Shown here: positions 42,724 to 52,293 of the stretch, piece by piece
Numbering within the stretch: position 1 is the stretch's first letter
How the letters are laid out: every line of letters begins with the position of its first letter
Assembly (NCBI GenBank): GCA_020638955.1
Contig: JACKHO010000006.1
Location: 310,001-374,000 of the forward strand
DNA: 64,000 nucleotides
Reading direction: 5' to 3'
Source: Planctomycetaceae bacterium
GTDB lineage: Bacteria > Planctomycetota > Planctomycetia > Planctomycetales > Planctomycetaceae
Notes under the pieces: generated by a model
Seen by the model: only the letters and a program-made list of their open reading frames with translations
Databases searched by the model: none
Told to the model about the DNA's origin: nothing
Program-made: the position numbers and the translations under genes

Positions 42724-43161
42724 CTACACCAAATTTGGATCGCCGAAATACTTTGTGATCGCATTTCCGCAATCGGGACAGAAAACGCCAAATCCGCCAG
42801 ACATCGGGTACTTCGCCATTTTGTTGAATTGGGCACACTCGGCTCCAGGTGTTTTTCCGGGAATACTGAAGAACAGTTTTCCACCGCACAGTTTGCAATG
42901 AAAGCCGTCATTGGAAAGTTCATCCGCCCAATGGTCTGTACTCATCCCTTCCGGCCAGTAGTCATAATCCACGTCGGCCCCAAGTTCTGTAAACTCCTTC
43001 AGTGCTTTCGCGATCGCCGCCGGTTCTCCGTACGCAACCTCAGCAAAGTCGGTCAATGCAAGCCGTTTCGCATTAGCAAGAGAAATGCCCAGCGTTCGTG
43101 AAATCAGCGACATGACCTTCAATCGATTACTACCGATTGACTTTAGTATGACCTTGAACAT
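42724..43161 (-). CDS. L7/L12 C-terminal-domain-like protein with zinc ribbon
   Basis: 145 aa from ATG 43161 (a TTG at 43173 is possible). Residues 1-65 resemble the C-terminal domain of ribosomal protein L7/L12 (FKVILKSIGSNRLKVMSLISRTLGISLANAKRLALTDFAEVAYGEPAAIAKALKEFTELGADVD). In L7/L12 that domain recruits translation factors. Residues about 88-140 carry CKLCGG and CPDCGN, a four-cysteine zinc site. It is not the ribosomal L7/L12 itself, since the N-terminal dimerisation domain is missing. Such stand-alone domains occur in accessory regions, sometimes with toxin-immunity genes. Function unknown. Confidence 0.72.
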   Translation of the reverse strand: MFKVILKSIGSNRLKVMSLISRTLGISLANAKRLALTDFAEVAYGEPAAIAKALKEFTELGADVDYDYWPEGMSTDHWADELSNDGFHCKLCGGKLFFSIPGKTPGAECAQFNKMAKYPMSGGFGVFCPDCGNAITKYFGDPNLV

Positions 43162-43250
43162 CTCAGTATCCAATATGGCTGTGGCGTTCCCTTCGCGGGT
43201 GCTTCAGGTGCTTGACAACCGTTGGGGCTGACAGGTCTTCGCGTCCGTGC

Positions 43251-44561
43251 CTACTTCCCCTTCAACTCAAAACAAACAACATACCCCGACCGGTCCTTGC
43301 AGAACAGGCGATGATCGGACAGTACCACGTGCGGCCAGGCGTCTTTGTGGGCGATGTTCTTTTTCTCGAACAGTTGCGTGTACTCCTGCGGTGACCGGAC
43401 GGCTGTCTCAATGACCCGCAGATCGCCTCGGTTGGCCCAGAGGATGAGGCGGTCATCTGCGGTCAGAATGAGTGAGCCAGGGTCTCCCAGTGGGCCACCA
43501 TCCCACACAGTTTTCCCGGTCTCCACATCGAGACAATGCACCATGCGCCAGGCCCAGTAGACATGGCCGTCGTGCACAATGGGTGAGCAAACTTTCGACG
43601 CCTCTTCACGTTCCCAAATCTGCTTGGCTCCGCCCGTTAGTGAAATCTCATAACGTGCGATCCGATGCTGGTTGTAGCTCGATGTCGCAATGACGTTGTT
43701 CTTCCAGGCGGCTGGCGTGGCGACGTTGTTGGCGAAATCTGTAATCCACGGCACGAGGCAGACCGTTTCCCCCTCGTGCCCCTTGTCCAGCCGCGCCACG
43801 AGCAGACCCGCAAAACTATGCACGGCGACGCAGGGGACTCCATCGACGTTGAACGGAACGGGTCCTCCGGTGTGGCCGGGTGGATCAGTCGCCTGCGACC
43901 GCCACACTTCGCCACCGGTCTTCTTATCGAACGCAATCAGTGTTCCCGTCTTGGCACCGACTTCCACAATCAGCACGTCCCCAAAGATCAGCGGCGATGA
44001 CGTAAATCCATAGTCCCGCAATCCGCTCCGCCCCACCTTGGGCCGCTGCGGGATGTCGTACTCCTCATACAAATTCTTCGCCCACACTTTCGCCCCGCCC
44101 TGTCGGGTATTCCAGCAACGCAGTTCTCCGTCACAACCCAGTGTGTAGAGCAAACCAGTCTGCGCATCGAGTTCCGGCGTAGACGTCGGCCCGGAATAAA
44201 GCCCCTCATCGCCATTCGCCTTCCGCCCATAACGCGGCGCCGGGTAGGAATGCTCCCGAAGCGTTTTCCCCGTGGCCGCCTCAGCACAAGTCACCGTTTC
44301 GCGTTCGTCAGACCACCCCATGACATACAACTTGCCATCAGCCACCACCGGCGAACTGGAACCTTCCCCCACCTGCATGGTCCAGGCCACCTCGAGCGAC
44401 TCCCACGCCCCTTCATCCCAGCGTGATGACTCTGAAGAAATGTCACTCCGATTCGGTCCACGCCAGCCGGTCCAGTCTTCGGCCTGAGCGATCGACTGAA
44501 CAAGAATGAACAGCCCGCCGAGCGCGACTCGCAGATGAACTCGATTTAATAATGCCGACAC
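43251..44561 (-). CDS. Secreted PQQ-like beta-propeller protein
   Basis: 436 aa from GTG 44561, chosen because AAGGGG lies at the right distance upstream and a compact signal peptide (to SIAQA) follows. An ATG at 44600 would add 13 residues. The mature protein begins EDWTGWRGPNRSDISSE, the usual start of planctomycete outer membrane-type PQQ-like proteins. Repeats of the pattern G-x-LY-x-MGWSDERETVTCAEAATGKTLRE and GTLIAFDKKTGGEVW form an eight-bladed-type propeller. No catalytic quinoprotein residues are recognisable, so it is more likely a binding or scaffold propeller than a dehydrogenase. Confidence 0.85.
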   Translation of the reverse strand: MSALLNRVHLRVALGGLFILVQSIAQAEDWTGWRGPNRSDISSESSRWDEGAWESLEVAWTMQVGEGSSSPVVADGKLYVMGWSDERETVTCAEAATGKTLREHSYPAPRYGRKANGDEGLYSGPTSTPELDAQTGLLYTLGCDGELRCWNTRQGGAKVWAKNLYEEYDIPQRPKVGRSGLRDYGFTSSPLIFGDVLIVEVGAKTGTLIAFDKKTGGEVWRSQATDPPGHTGGPVPFNVDGVPCVAVHSFAGLLVARLDKGHEGETVCLVPWITDFANNVATPAAWKNNVIATSSYNQHRIARYEISLTGGAKQIWEREEASKVCSPIVHDGHVYWAWRMVHCLDVETGKTVWDGGPLGDPGSLILTADDRLILWANRGDLRVIETAVRSPQEYTQLFEKKNIAHKDAWPHVVLSDHRLFCKDRSGYVVCFELKGK

Positions 44562-44776
44562 GTGAATCCCCTTGATGTCCCTTAAATGTCGATATCCCAT
44601 GATGGAAAGATGATAACGTATTCATCAGCAAGCTGTGCCTCTCACGGCAGTTCTCGCGTACATGTTGTGAAAGCACTCCGCCAAACATCGACCCGATTGA
44701 CCTTCATGCCGCGTCATCCCAGAATGAATGGCCGATCACCTCCTTGTCCCAAGATTATTGTCCTGAGCCCGCTCGC

Positions 44777-46264
44777 ATGATGTCCCGTATCACCACCTGC
44801 CACTCTCTCCCGTTGTTCCGTTCTTCATTATCGCAGCTACAGCTGATGATGCTCCTGGCTTTGGCAGCAACGTTCGTGAATACAACGAAGCAACTATCCG
44901 CCGCCGAGAAATCCTCCCGCCCAAACATCATCCTCGTGATGGCAGACGACCAGGGATGGGGGGACATGGCTTACAACGGGCATTCGGTGCTCCAGACGCC
45001 GAACTTTGATGACGCAGCGGCGACGGGGTTGCGGTTCGACAATTTCTATGCAGCCGCGCCGGTTTGTTCGCCGACGCGGGCAAGTGTCATGACGGGGCGG
45101 CATCCCAACCGCATGGGCGTCTTCAAATGGGGATATCCCATCCGGCCACAGGAAACGACGGTCGCCGAGGCGCTGAAGTCAGCGGGTTATGCAACGGGAC
45201 ATTTCGGTAAGTGGCACTTGGGATCAGTCCGGCGCGAGAGCCCTGTGCATCCGGGCCGGAACGGTTTCGACCAGTGGCTCAGCGCCCCAAACTTCTACGA
45301 CAACGACGCCATTCTGAGCCGCGAAGGAACGGCGGTGCAATTCAAGGGGGAGAGTTCGGAACTGGCGGCGAATGCTGCCCTTGAGTTTATGCAGGAGCAG
45401 GTCAAGAAGGAGCAGCCATTTCTCGCCGTGGTCTGGTTCGGATCGCCGCATAGCCCGCATCAGGCCATTGAGGAAGATCGAAAACTCTACGACGATCAGC
45501 CCAAGGCGTTTCAGCATTTCTATGGCGAAATCACGGGAATGGATCGGGCCTTTGGAAAAATCCGAGACGCCCTTACCGATCTCAGAATCCGCGACAACAC
45601 CATTCTCTGGTATTGCAGCGACAACGGCGGGCTCCCCAAAGTCGGCAGCACCGGCGGTCGAGCCAATAAGGGGAGTGTGTACGACGGTGGTCTGCGCGTC
45701 CCCGCAATTCTGGAATGGCCCAGTCGCATCCCGAAACATCGAGTGACGGATGTCCGCTGCAACACGTGTGACATTTATCCCACGTTACTTGAATTGGTGG
45801 GAGTAAACGTCGCCAAGCAGCCCACAGTCGATGGCGTAAGCCTCGTTTCTCTCATCGACGACAAACTGGAAACGCGCCCTCGTCCCATGGGCTTCTGGGA
45901 TTACACGGCCAAAGGAATTGGTACACCCTCAGCCACCTGGATGTCTGAACTGTACGAAGCTCAGCAAAAAGGTGAAGACCTGCCGCCTCATGAGTCGAGT
46001 CAAAACGCCGCCAAATTACCCGACCCTGCGTATCCGTCGGACACCTTCCCCGGCCACGCGGCCTGGCTGTCTGGCAACTGGAAACTGCATCGCATCCAGG
46101 GGAACAAGGGCGAAGCGAAATGGGAACTCTACGACCTCGCCTCTGATCCCATGGAGTCTCAGGACGTCGCCGAGCAGGAAACAAAGCGGGTTGCAGCGAT
46201 GCAAACCGAGTTGAATACGTGGCTGAATTCCGTGGTCGACAGCCTGAATGGCAAGGACTACTAG
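44777..46264 (+). CDS. Secreted sulfatase (CSPTR)
   Basis: 495 aa from ATG 44777 (ATG 44780 equally good; TTG 44744 less likely). After a signal peptide (cleavage near QLSAAE, about 42) come PNIILVMADDQGWGDMAYNGH, the activation site C97-S-P-T-R, GHFGKWHLGS, CSDNGGLP and a C-terminal WKLHR-x-KWELYDLASDP. All are standard for family S1 sulfatases. It acts in the periplasm or outside on a sulfate ester, probably from a polysaccharide. It is the first gene of a three-gene unit with two abutting small membrane genes. Confidence 0.93.
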   Translation: MMSRITTCHSLPLFRSSLSQLQLMMLLALAATFVNTTKQLSAAEKSSRPNIILVMADDQGWGDMAYNGHSVLQTPNFDDAAATGLRFDNFYAAAPVCSPTRASVMTGRHPNRMGVFKWGYPIRPQETTVAEALKSAGYATGHFGKWHLGSVRRESPVHPGRNGFDQWLSAPNFYDNDAILSREGTAVQFKGESSELAANAALEFMQEQVKKEQPFLAVVWFGSPHSPHQAIEEDRKLYDDQPKAFQHFYGEITGMDRAFGKIRDALTDLRIRDNTILWYCSDNGGLPKVGSTGGRANKGSVYDGGLRVPAILEWPSRIPKHRVTDVRCNTCDIYPTLLELVGVNVAKQPTVDGVSLVSLIDDKLETRPRPMGFWDYTAKGIGTPSATWMSELYEAQQKGEDLPPHESSQNAAKLPDPAYPSDTFPGHAAWLSGNWKLHRIQGNKGEAKWELYDLASDPMESQDVAEQETKRVAAMQTELNTWLNSVVDSLNGKDY

Positions 46265-46690
46265 GTGTCAGCCGAAAATCCTCCTGTCCGTTCGCGTCGG
46301 CGTTGGTTCTATCTACTGGCCGTGCTGATGATTGGCTGCGTTTTGGGAATCGCGGTGTGGAAATGGACTCGTCCCTCAGCCGCGTTTGATCTTACCGGTT
46401 CCTGGCTGGTGAGCGATTTACGTCCGGCCACTTCGCGCGATCGAATCGTCACGTTTCTCCCCAACGGAGATTTCCAGGACGACACCGGCACTCCCGGCAA
46501 GTGGTGGATGGTCGGCAATGAAATCCACGTCAAATACTGGTCTTCCGGCTCTGGCACTACCTGGGCGACTTTGTTTCCGCATTCAGACACCATGGTTCTC
46601 ATGGCCGAACAGAATCCAGAAACTGGCGAAGTCACTCTGTCAGCAGATGGATCAAAGCCGTTTGCCACTATGCAGCGAGTGGATGATTAA
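46265..46690 (+). CDS. Single-helix membrane protein, first of tandem paralogues
   Basis: 141 aa from GTG 46265, starting immediately after the sulfatase stop codon. A basic N-terminus (RSRRRW) precedes one transmembrane helix (FYLLAVLMIGCVLGIAVW, 15-32). The outside part begins FDLTGSWLVSDL and contains TFLPNGDFQDDTGTPGKWWMVGNEIHVKYW, a pattern seen in small lipocalin-like META/DUF-type beta domains. The next gene is a diverged copy (RRRWHYPLAVVAFCCVVGIVVWKWTR and FDITGSWSVRHI). Function unknown. Confidence 0.65.
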   Translation: MSAENPPVRSRRRWFYLLAVLMIGCVLGIAVWKWTRPSAAFDLTGSWLVSDLRPATSRDRIVTFLPNGDFQDDTGTPGKWWMVGNEIHVKYWSSGSGTTWATLFPHSDTMVLMAEQNPETGEVTLSADGSKPFATMQRVDD

Positions 46691-47149
46691 TTGGAACACA
46701 ATGCCCCTACCGTTCGTCCGCGTCGCCGCTGGCACTACCCGCTGGCTGTAGTAGCGTTTTGTTGTGTCGTCGGAATTGTCGTCTGGAAGTGGACTCGTCG
46801 TCCCCCTGCTTTTGACATCACCGGGTCATGGTCCGTTCGCCACATTCCGCCCTCCAATTCGACGGCCGTCACATTGACGTTCACAAGTGACGGAACCATC
46901 CAGATGAATGGTACGCCGACCTGGCAGTGGCGAATGGAAGGTAACAGAATTCGATTCGGAACTGGCCTCAGTCTATTTGGTGGTCGGGGGCCATCGATTC
47001 CCTATTACCCAGACTCACTGGCGTATGTCGCCAAGCAAGACCTCGACACCGGCGAAGTCATTCTTTCCCAATCAGGACTAGGGCCAACCATTGTTTTGAC
47101 CCGCGTCGATGCGGGCGACGCGGATGATTCGGACACGCCGACTGAGTAA
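46691..47149 (+). CDS. Single-helix membrane protein, second of tandem paralogues
   Basis: 152 aa with a TTG start at 46691, directly following the TAA of the previous gene. It has the same layout as that gene: basic N-terminus, one transmembrane helix (16-34, PLAVVAFCCVVGIVVWKW), then FDITGSWSVRHI, TFTSDGTIQMNGTPTWQWRMEGNRI and an acidic tail. No Cys pair or catalytic motif is seen. The lack of intergenic DNA in the run sulfatase-46265-46691 indicates a single transcript, so both copies may localise or fold with the sulfatase; this is inference. Confidence 0.6.
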   Translation: MEHNAPTVRPRRRWHYPLAVVAFCCVVGIVVWKWTRRPPAFDITGSWSVRHIPPSNSTAVTLTFTSDGTIQMNGTPTWQWRMEGNRIRFGTGLSLFGGRGPSIPYYPDSLAYVAKQDLDTGEVILSQSGLGPTIVLTRVDAGDADDSDTPTE

Positions 47150-47164
47150 GTGGCGGTCGGTTGG

Positions 47165-47362
47165 TAATACTGCCAAGGCAGCACACAAGGGCCAGATGGG
47201 ATACACTCCATTGGGTATGCGAGTGCGGTGTACACGAGACTGATCGAAGCATACCGTGCGGCAACCGGAAGCCGTACATTACAACGTCAATACATGATTG
47301 ATGCACTTGCTGAGTTGAGGCTACTCCTCGAAGCAGATCAGCTATTCGGGAAACACGATGCG
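47165..47362 (+). pseudogene. Possible 3' remnant of an unidentified gene
   Basis: A frame without a start, readable as CQGSTQGPDGIHSIGY then ASAVYTRLIEAYRAATGSRT and ending LLLEADQLFGKHDA. It stops by overlapping the ATG of the ankyrin gene (GATGCGTGA). The helical, codon-like composition and the overlap suggest the tail of a formerly longer coupled gene. The family was not recognised. Confidence 0.3.
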
Positions 47363-47918
47363 TGAAATCGAAGTGAAGCTTAGTGTAGCAATTGGCCTTG
47401 GCAACGTTGCCGATGTCAAATCGCTTTGTTCAAGTCATCCAGAACTGCGGACCGACTACGTCTCTGACGGTCAACGTACGTGGTTGAACATGGCCGCAAA
47501 GCGAGATGTCCGTGTCGTCGAGGCCTTGTTGGACTTGGGGTACGACATAGATGTCCTGCGCCTACCAGAGGAGTCGACATGCCTTGGAACAGCGATCTCA
47601 TTCAAGAACGACGAGGCGGTCGAATTGCTGTTACGGCGCGGTGCCAATCCGAATTTGGATCGTACTGTGATCCGTGCGATGAATTCATCCATTGGCCACG
47701 AGCGAACAATCGGCTATCTCATCTTGCTCATCGAGCATGGAGTCGATTTGAATCAGGTGTTTCCACTGTACAAAAAGTGGGAAAACGCATTCACTGCTCT
47801 CGATTGGGCGGACGACCCTGAAGTTTACGAACTTCTTCGTTCTCGTGGCGCAAAGACATTGGACGAATTGAAGCAAGAGGGTTGGAAACCGCCTGTCGAC
47901 AGTTTGAGCCAAACATGA
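47358..47918 (+). CDS. Small ankyrin-type protein, possibly immunity-like
   Basis: 186 aa from ATG 47358, without signal peptide. Three to four degenerate ankyrin repeats can be read (LNMAAKRDVRVVEALLDLGYDID, GTAISFKNDEAVELLLRRGANPN, TIGYLILLIEHGVDLNQVF, ALDWADDPEVYELLRSRGAKT). Stand-alone ankyrin proteins of this size are often found among immunity genes of polymorphic toxin loci. With the Imm22 remnant at 40.5 kb and the L7/L12-like gene at 42.7 kb this hints at such an origin, but no toxin is present. It may simply be a housekeeping adaptor. Confidence 0.6.
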   Translation: MREIEVKLSVAIGLGNVADVKSLCSSHPELRTDYVSDGQRTWLNMAAKRDVRVVEALLDLGYDIDVLRLPEESTCLGTAISFKNDEAVELLLRRGANPNLDRTVIRAMNSSIGHERTIGYLILLIEHGVDLNQVFPLYKKWENAFTALDWADDPEVYELLRSRGAKTLDELKQEGWKPPVDSLSQT

Positions 47919-48012
47919 CTGCTAGTATTCGCTGGGCTCAAACACTTGTGTGCATTCCACACCGAATGACAGTTTCATCGAAAATATTATCCCTCGTAGC
48001 CGTTAATTCAAA

Positions 48013-50901
48013 ATGATCCGTCCGCTTCGCCTGTTGCCGATCCTTCTTCTCACCCTGGCAACTTTTACCGCAGTTCATGCTGCTGAAATCCCAACCACTC
48101 CGCCGGAACCACCCCGAACCGATTTGTTCATCAGCGGGGTGTATCCGCATTTGACGACGTATGGCGTGTACAGTCAGAACGGGGCGCATTATCTCAGTGG
48201 GCATAATGAGTGTGGAATTGGGGCCGTTGTGCCGTGGGCCGGGCGGTTGTGGATGGTCAACTACGCCCCGCACATGCCGAAAGGGAGCGAACACAAGCTG
48301 TATTCCATTGGGCCCGATTTGTCGGAGCAAATGACCGTTCATCCCGAGAGTGTGGGAGGCACTCCGGCGGGCCGTATGATTCACAAAGAGTCGAACCAAC
48401 TGCTCATCGCGCATTATCTCATCGATGCCGAAGGGCACGTACGAGTCATTTCTCCGCAGGACATGCCCATACGGGTGACGGCCATCGCACGCCATTTGTC
48501 CGATCCCGCGAACATGGTGTATTACATCGACATGGAGGGCTCGATTTGGGAGGCGAACGTGCACACGCTGGCGGTCAACCGACTGTTCAAAAAGCCTGTT
48601 CCCGGCTGGCACAGCAAAGGAGGCTACACGTCACAGGGGCGGCTCGTGGTTTCCAACAACGGGGAACTGCACGTCGGCAACTACGACGACGTCCTCGTCG
48701 GTGGTGCTGCGAAGTCGGAAGAGGAACGGGGCGTGCTGGCGGAGTACGACGGCCAGGAATGGAGGATTGTTGAACGTCGCCAGTTCACCGAAGTGACGGG
48801 ACCAAATGGTGTCACCGGCGGCAGCGATGGAAATGATCCCGTTTGGGCGGTCGGATGGGACAAACGCAGTCTGCGATTAAAAGTTCTCGATGGCGGCACG
48901 TGGCACACGTATTTGCTGCCAAAAGCCGCGTACTGCAACGACGCCAGTCACGGCTGGTACACCGAGTGGCCGCGAATTCGTGAAATCACGGAAGGCCGCT
49001 GGATGATGGATATGCACGGCATGTTCTTCAATTTCCCCAAGACATTTTCCGCCAGCAACTCCGCAGGCATTTCACCCATTGGCAGCCATTTGCGGTACGT
49101 CCCGGACTTCTGCGACTGGAACGGACGACTCGTCCTGGCGACCGACGAAACGAGCATCCAGGGGAATCCATTGGCCGGTCAGCCGCAGAGCAATTTGTGG
49201 TTCGGCAGCTACGAAGAATTGCAGAACTGGGGGCCAGCGAACGGATACGGCGGTCCGTGGATAGACGATGACGTCACAGCCAACACTCCGTCTGATCCGT
49301 TTCTGATTGCAGGATTCGAACATCGCGTCCTGCACCTCGCCACAGGCAAGCGACAAGCTAAAACAGAACAGGCACTGCGGGCAACCGATCAGCAGGTCAT
49401 TACCGAACTGCCTGAGCAACTCGCCGCCTTACCACGCGTCACGTTGAACCGTGGCGACTGGCATAAACCGGCTCCCGGTTTTGTGTTTGAGGTGAGCGAA
49501 TCGGCCAAGGTGTATCTAGCCGTTGACCGACGTGGTAATCCCAAGCTCCCCGAGGCATGGCACAAGACCGAGCTGTCGCTGAAGTGGGGCAAGGATTTTG
49601 AAGACGTCGTTTACATCCGTGAGTTTCCGGCAGGACGTGTCGTTATTCCCCGCAACGACACGGAGCACATTCCGGGATCATTCGGCATGCCACACACGGC
49701 GTTCGTTGAAACTAAGGGAAGCGTGAAGGCGTTCGGCGAGGCGACCGTCACCCTCCCCCAACAGTCAGGCGTTGAGGGTAACGACAATGAGGCGCCGGTC
49801 GTGTTCACGATTCAAGTTGACAAAGCCGGTGATGGCACGTGGTCTGAGCTCGACAGTGTTACAGTTCCCGCTCACGGTTATGTGCCATACTTCTTGCCAC
49901 ACGACATCAATGCAGTCTGGCTGCGGCTGAGGACAAATCAGGACTGTGTGGCGACGGCGTTCTTGCATCAGACCACGAGCAAATCGCATGATGGAAAACA
50001 GGCGGACAATGTGGCGTTGTTCAGCGGTCTGGCAGACGTCTCCGATGCCAACGTCCGAGGCGCACTGCTGTACGCCGCGAAGCGAAATCGCAACTTACGC
50101 GTCATCACCAGTGACGACCGGTACTTTGAATTCACGAAAGCGAAATTCGAATTCGAACCCGATGAACCAGACCCGGAATTGAAATCACTGTTGCAAATCG
50201 AACCAGAGTTTTCGGTCGATGCGGCTTCGGTCATTATCAAACACGGCTCACGCACGCTGCGGCTGCCAAAGGGGAATGCCGCGTTCGACAAACCGTTTCC
50301 CGGAGGCTGGCCGCGTGCAGTGCGGGAAGTGGAGTCGGAACGGGAACTGGCAAACATTCACGGCACGTTCTACGAACTGCCACTCGTGACGAATGGGGCA
50401 CCGCCAGCCTGGAATTTGGTGCGGCCCGTCGCCAGTCATTCCAAACAAATCACCGATTTCTGCTCCTGGAACGGCCTGCTGGTCCTCTCTGGAGTACGGT
50501 CCGACGCCGCCAACGACAACCACATCTTCGCCGATGCCAAGCAAGAAACCGCACTCTGGTTCGGCGGCGTCGACGACCTGTGGAAACTCGGCAAACCGGT
50601 CGGCAACGGCGGCCCGTGGCTGGACACGAAGGTGAAGGCTGGCATTCCATCTGACCCTTACCTGATGACCGGCTACGACCAGAAAACCGTCCACATGTCG
50701 CACCAGTCCGACGAAACCGTCACCTTTACTCTGCAGTTAGACATCACCGGAACCGGCGTGTGGGTTGACTACTTCCAAACCTTCGACGTCCCCCCCGGCG
50801 AAACCGTGACACACAGATTCCTGGAAGGTTACTCCGCCAATTGGATTCGAGCCGTGACGAGTGCTGACACAACGGCAACGGTGCAGTTGGAGTATCGGTA
50901 A
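48013..50901 (+). CDS. Large secreted protein of unknown function with duplicated module
   Basis: 962 aa with signal peptide MIRPLRLLPILLLTLATFTAVHA. The family was not recognised by name, although similar secreted proteins beginning near YSQNGAHYLSGHNECGIGAVV appear planctomycete-specific from memory. The first 450 residues look like a beta-propeller (short W/Y-rich strands, VWAVGWDKRSLRLKVL). A roughly 75-residue block is duplicated. The first copy is PDFCDWNGRLVLATDE..LWFGSYEELQNWG..GGPWIDDDV..SDPFLIAGFEHRVLHL; the second is TDFCSWNGLLVLSGVR..LWFGGVDDLWKLG..GGPWLDTKV..SDPYLMTGYDQKTVHM. Beta-sandwich-like segments follow each copy. It probably acts extracellularly on a carbohydrate, which is speculative. 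It is monocistronic. Confidence 0.7.
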   Translation: MIRPLRLLPILLLTLATFTAVHAAEIPTTPPEPPRTDLFISGVYPHLTTYGVYSQNGAHYLSGHNECGIGAVVPWAGRLWMVNYAPHMPKGSEHKLYSIGPDLSEQMTVHPESVGGTPAGRMIHKESNQLLIAHYLIDAEGHVRVISPQDMPIRVTAIARHLSDPANMVYYIDMEGSIWEANVHTLAVNRLFKKPVPGWHSKGGYTSQGRLVVSNNGELHVGNYDDVLVGGAAKSEEERGVLAEYDGQEWRIVERRQFTEVTGPNGVTGGSDGNDPVWAVGWDKRSLRLKVLDGGTWHTYLLPKAAYCNDASHGWYTEWPRIREITEGRWMMDMHGMFFNFPKTFSASNSAGISPIGSHLRYVPDFCDWNGRLVLATDETSIQGNPLAGQPQSNLWFGSYEELQNWGPANGYGGPWIDDDVTANTPSDPFLIAGFEHRVLHLATGKRQAKTEQALRATDQQVITELPEQLAALPRVTLNRGDWHKPAPGFVFEVSESAKVYLAVDRRGNPKLPEAWHKTELSLKWGKDFEDVVYIREFPAGRVVIPRNDTEHIPGSFGMPHTAFVETKGSVKAFGEATVTLPQQSGVEGNDNEAPVVFTIQVDKAGDGTWSELDSVTVPAHGYVPYFLPHDINAVWLRLRTNQDCVATAFLHQTTSKSHDGKQADNVALFSGLADVSDANVRGALLYAAKRNRNLRVITSDDRYFEFTKAKFEFEPDEPDPELKSLLQIEPEFSVDAASVIIKHGSRTLRLPKGNAAFDKPFPGGWPRAVREVESERELANIHGTFYELPLVTNGAPPAWNLVRPVASHSKQITDFCSWNGLLVLSGVRSDAANDNHIFADAKQETALWFGGVDDLWKLGKPVGNGGPWLDTKVKAGIPSDPYLMTGYDQKTVHMSHQSDETVTFTLQLDITGTGVWVDYFQTFDVPPGETVTHRFLEGYSANWIRAVTSADTTATVQLEYR

Positions 50902-50958
50902 GCCGATGAGCACTGCTGAGCAAGTCAACAGTGACACGCCTTGGACCTCGACTGGCGC

Positions 50959-52293
50959 TCATTGATCGCCCGTGGCGGCCTTTTCGTCCTGTTCGATGTC
51001 GTTCAGGACCATCTGGGCGAATTCCTCGATGAGTTTGTCGGTTAAGCCGCTGGCGTTGCGTGAGCGATGCAGACGTACATTTTGAGCCTTCCGAGTGGAA
51101 ACTCCAGATTCCGCGAGTTCGCCACCGAACTTCCCGAGAGTATGCGTAAAATCTTCGGACTGATGAAGGATCTGCACAAAGTCGTGTCGGGCTTTGACAG
51201 CTCTCTCAACCAGAGGGGACTGCTCCGCATTTGCTACCGCTCCTATGTCACCCTTGAGCAGGAGACAGAAATAACCGCCTGAGAGATGGGGAATTACACG
51301 GTCGGTCCTCTGCATTCGCAGACCAGCGGCATATAGCAGCATGGCCAATTGTCGCGTACTCCGTGCTGCAGGCTGCTCATCGTGCAATGTCTCCCAGAAC
51401 TCGTACAAATCACTCCGCCACCAGATTTCACGGAATGTTCTGTTCTCCTGGTATATGTCAATCAACCACTCAAGCAGAGGTTGGGTCAAGGGCTTCCCGG
51501 TCAAGTTCGTTTTGTCTGTCCGTGCGGATGCGGGAATTGGTACTGAAGTGGCCCGTGGAATGGGTGTGAGAAAGTGTTCCCAATACGGCTTACTGACCGC
51601 CAGCCGCAGTGCTTCCAGGCAATGATCGACATCGCTCTCTCTGGCGGCAATGCCAGCATCGATCAGGTGCGTATACCCATTGTCAGGGTCCGTTCTTTTC
51701 AGCAACATCAAGGCAGCTGTCTGCAAATCACCTTCCCCATGCATTGCCAGGCGTTGTAACGCAGCTCGGCGAAACTCGGTGTCCGGAGCGGCCGTCAGTG
51801 CGTAGCCAACCAAACGCAACTCCTTCGTTGGCACGGCAAGCGCGAGGAGCAGTTGAAACTCCGAGTCGGCATCCCTGTATGTTTCGGAAACAAATTGAAA
51901 AAACTGAATTGCCTCAGGCGACCCTTCGGTGGGTGCGTCCCCATGTGTCACAGCAGCCAACGCCGCGTTGTACAGTTCAGCTCCCAGTTCGTCGTACTCG
52001 GGCGAACAATCATTAAAAACATCCGAATCGGAGAGTGAGAGCAGGACTTTGCACATGAGGCCTTCGTCCAACTCCTTTGCGAGTTCAACCGCCTTAAGTC
52101 CTTTCACCAGCCGCGACCGTATTCGATTCGTCTTGGACAAGTTAATCTGTTTAATTGTGCATCGAACCCACAGTTTGTTTACTCTCTCACGGAGCTTGGG
52201 ATTGTCCTCCCGAGCAAGACAGACTGGACCGAGGACAGTTTGTGCCACGAGACAGATGAGGAGCGCGGTCGTAGTTTGTAGGAGTGGTCGCAT
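50959..52293 (-). CDS. Secreted alpha-helical protein of unknown function
   Basis: 444 aa with signal peptide MRPLLQTTTALLICLVAQTVLGPVCLA. The rest is almost entirely helical, with repeat-like pairs (EFQLLLALAVPTKELRLVGYALTAAPDTEFRRAALQRLAMHGEGDLQTAALMLLKR) resembling HEAT/TPR-type solenoids. No catalytic motif and no recognisable family. It converges with the large secreted protein at 48013, separated by 57 bp. It is probably a periplasmic protein-binding scaffold, inferred from the fold only. Confidence 0.6.
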   Translation of the reverse strand: MRPLLQTTTALLICLVAQTVLGPVCLAREDNPKLRERVNKLWVRCTIKQINLSKTNRIRSRLVKGLKAVELAKELDEGLMCKVLLSLSDSDVFNDCSPEYDELGAELYNAALAAVTHGDAPTEGSPEAIQFFQFVSETYRDADSEFQLLLALAVPTKELRLVGYALTAAPDTEFRRAALQRLAMHGEGDLQTAALMLLKRTDPDNGYTHLIDAGIAARESDVDHCLEALRLAVSKPYWEHFLTPIPRATSVPIPASARTDKTNLTGKPLTQPLLEWLIDIYQENRTFREIWWRSDLYEFWETLHDEQPAARSTRQLAMLLYAAGLRMQRTDRVIPHLSGGYFCLLLKGDIGAVANAEQSPLVERAVKARHDFVQILHQSEDFTHTLGKFGGELAESGVSTRKAQNVRLHRSRNASGLTDKLIEEFAQMVLNDIEQDEKAATGDQ

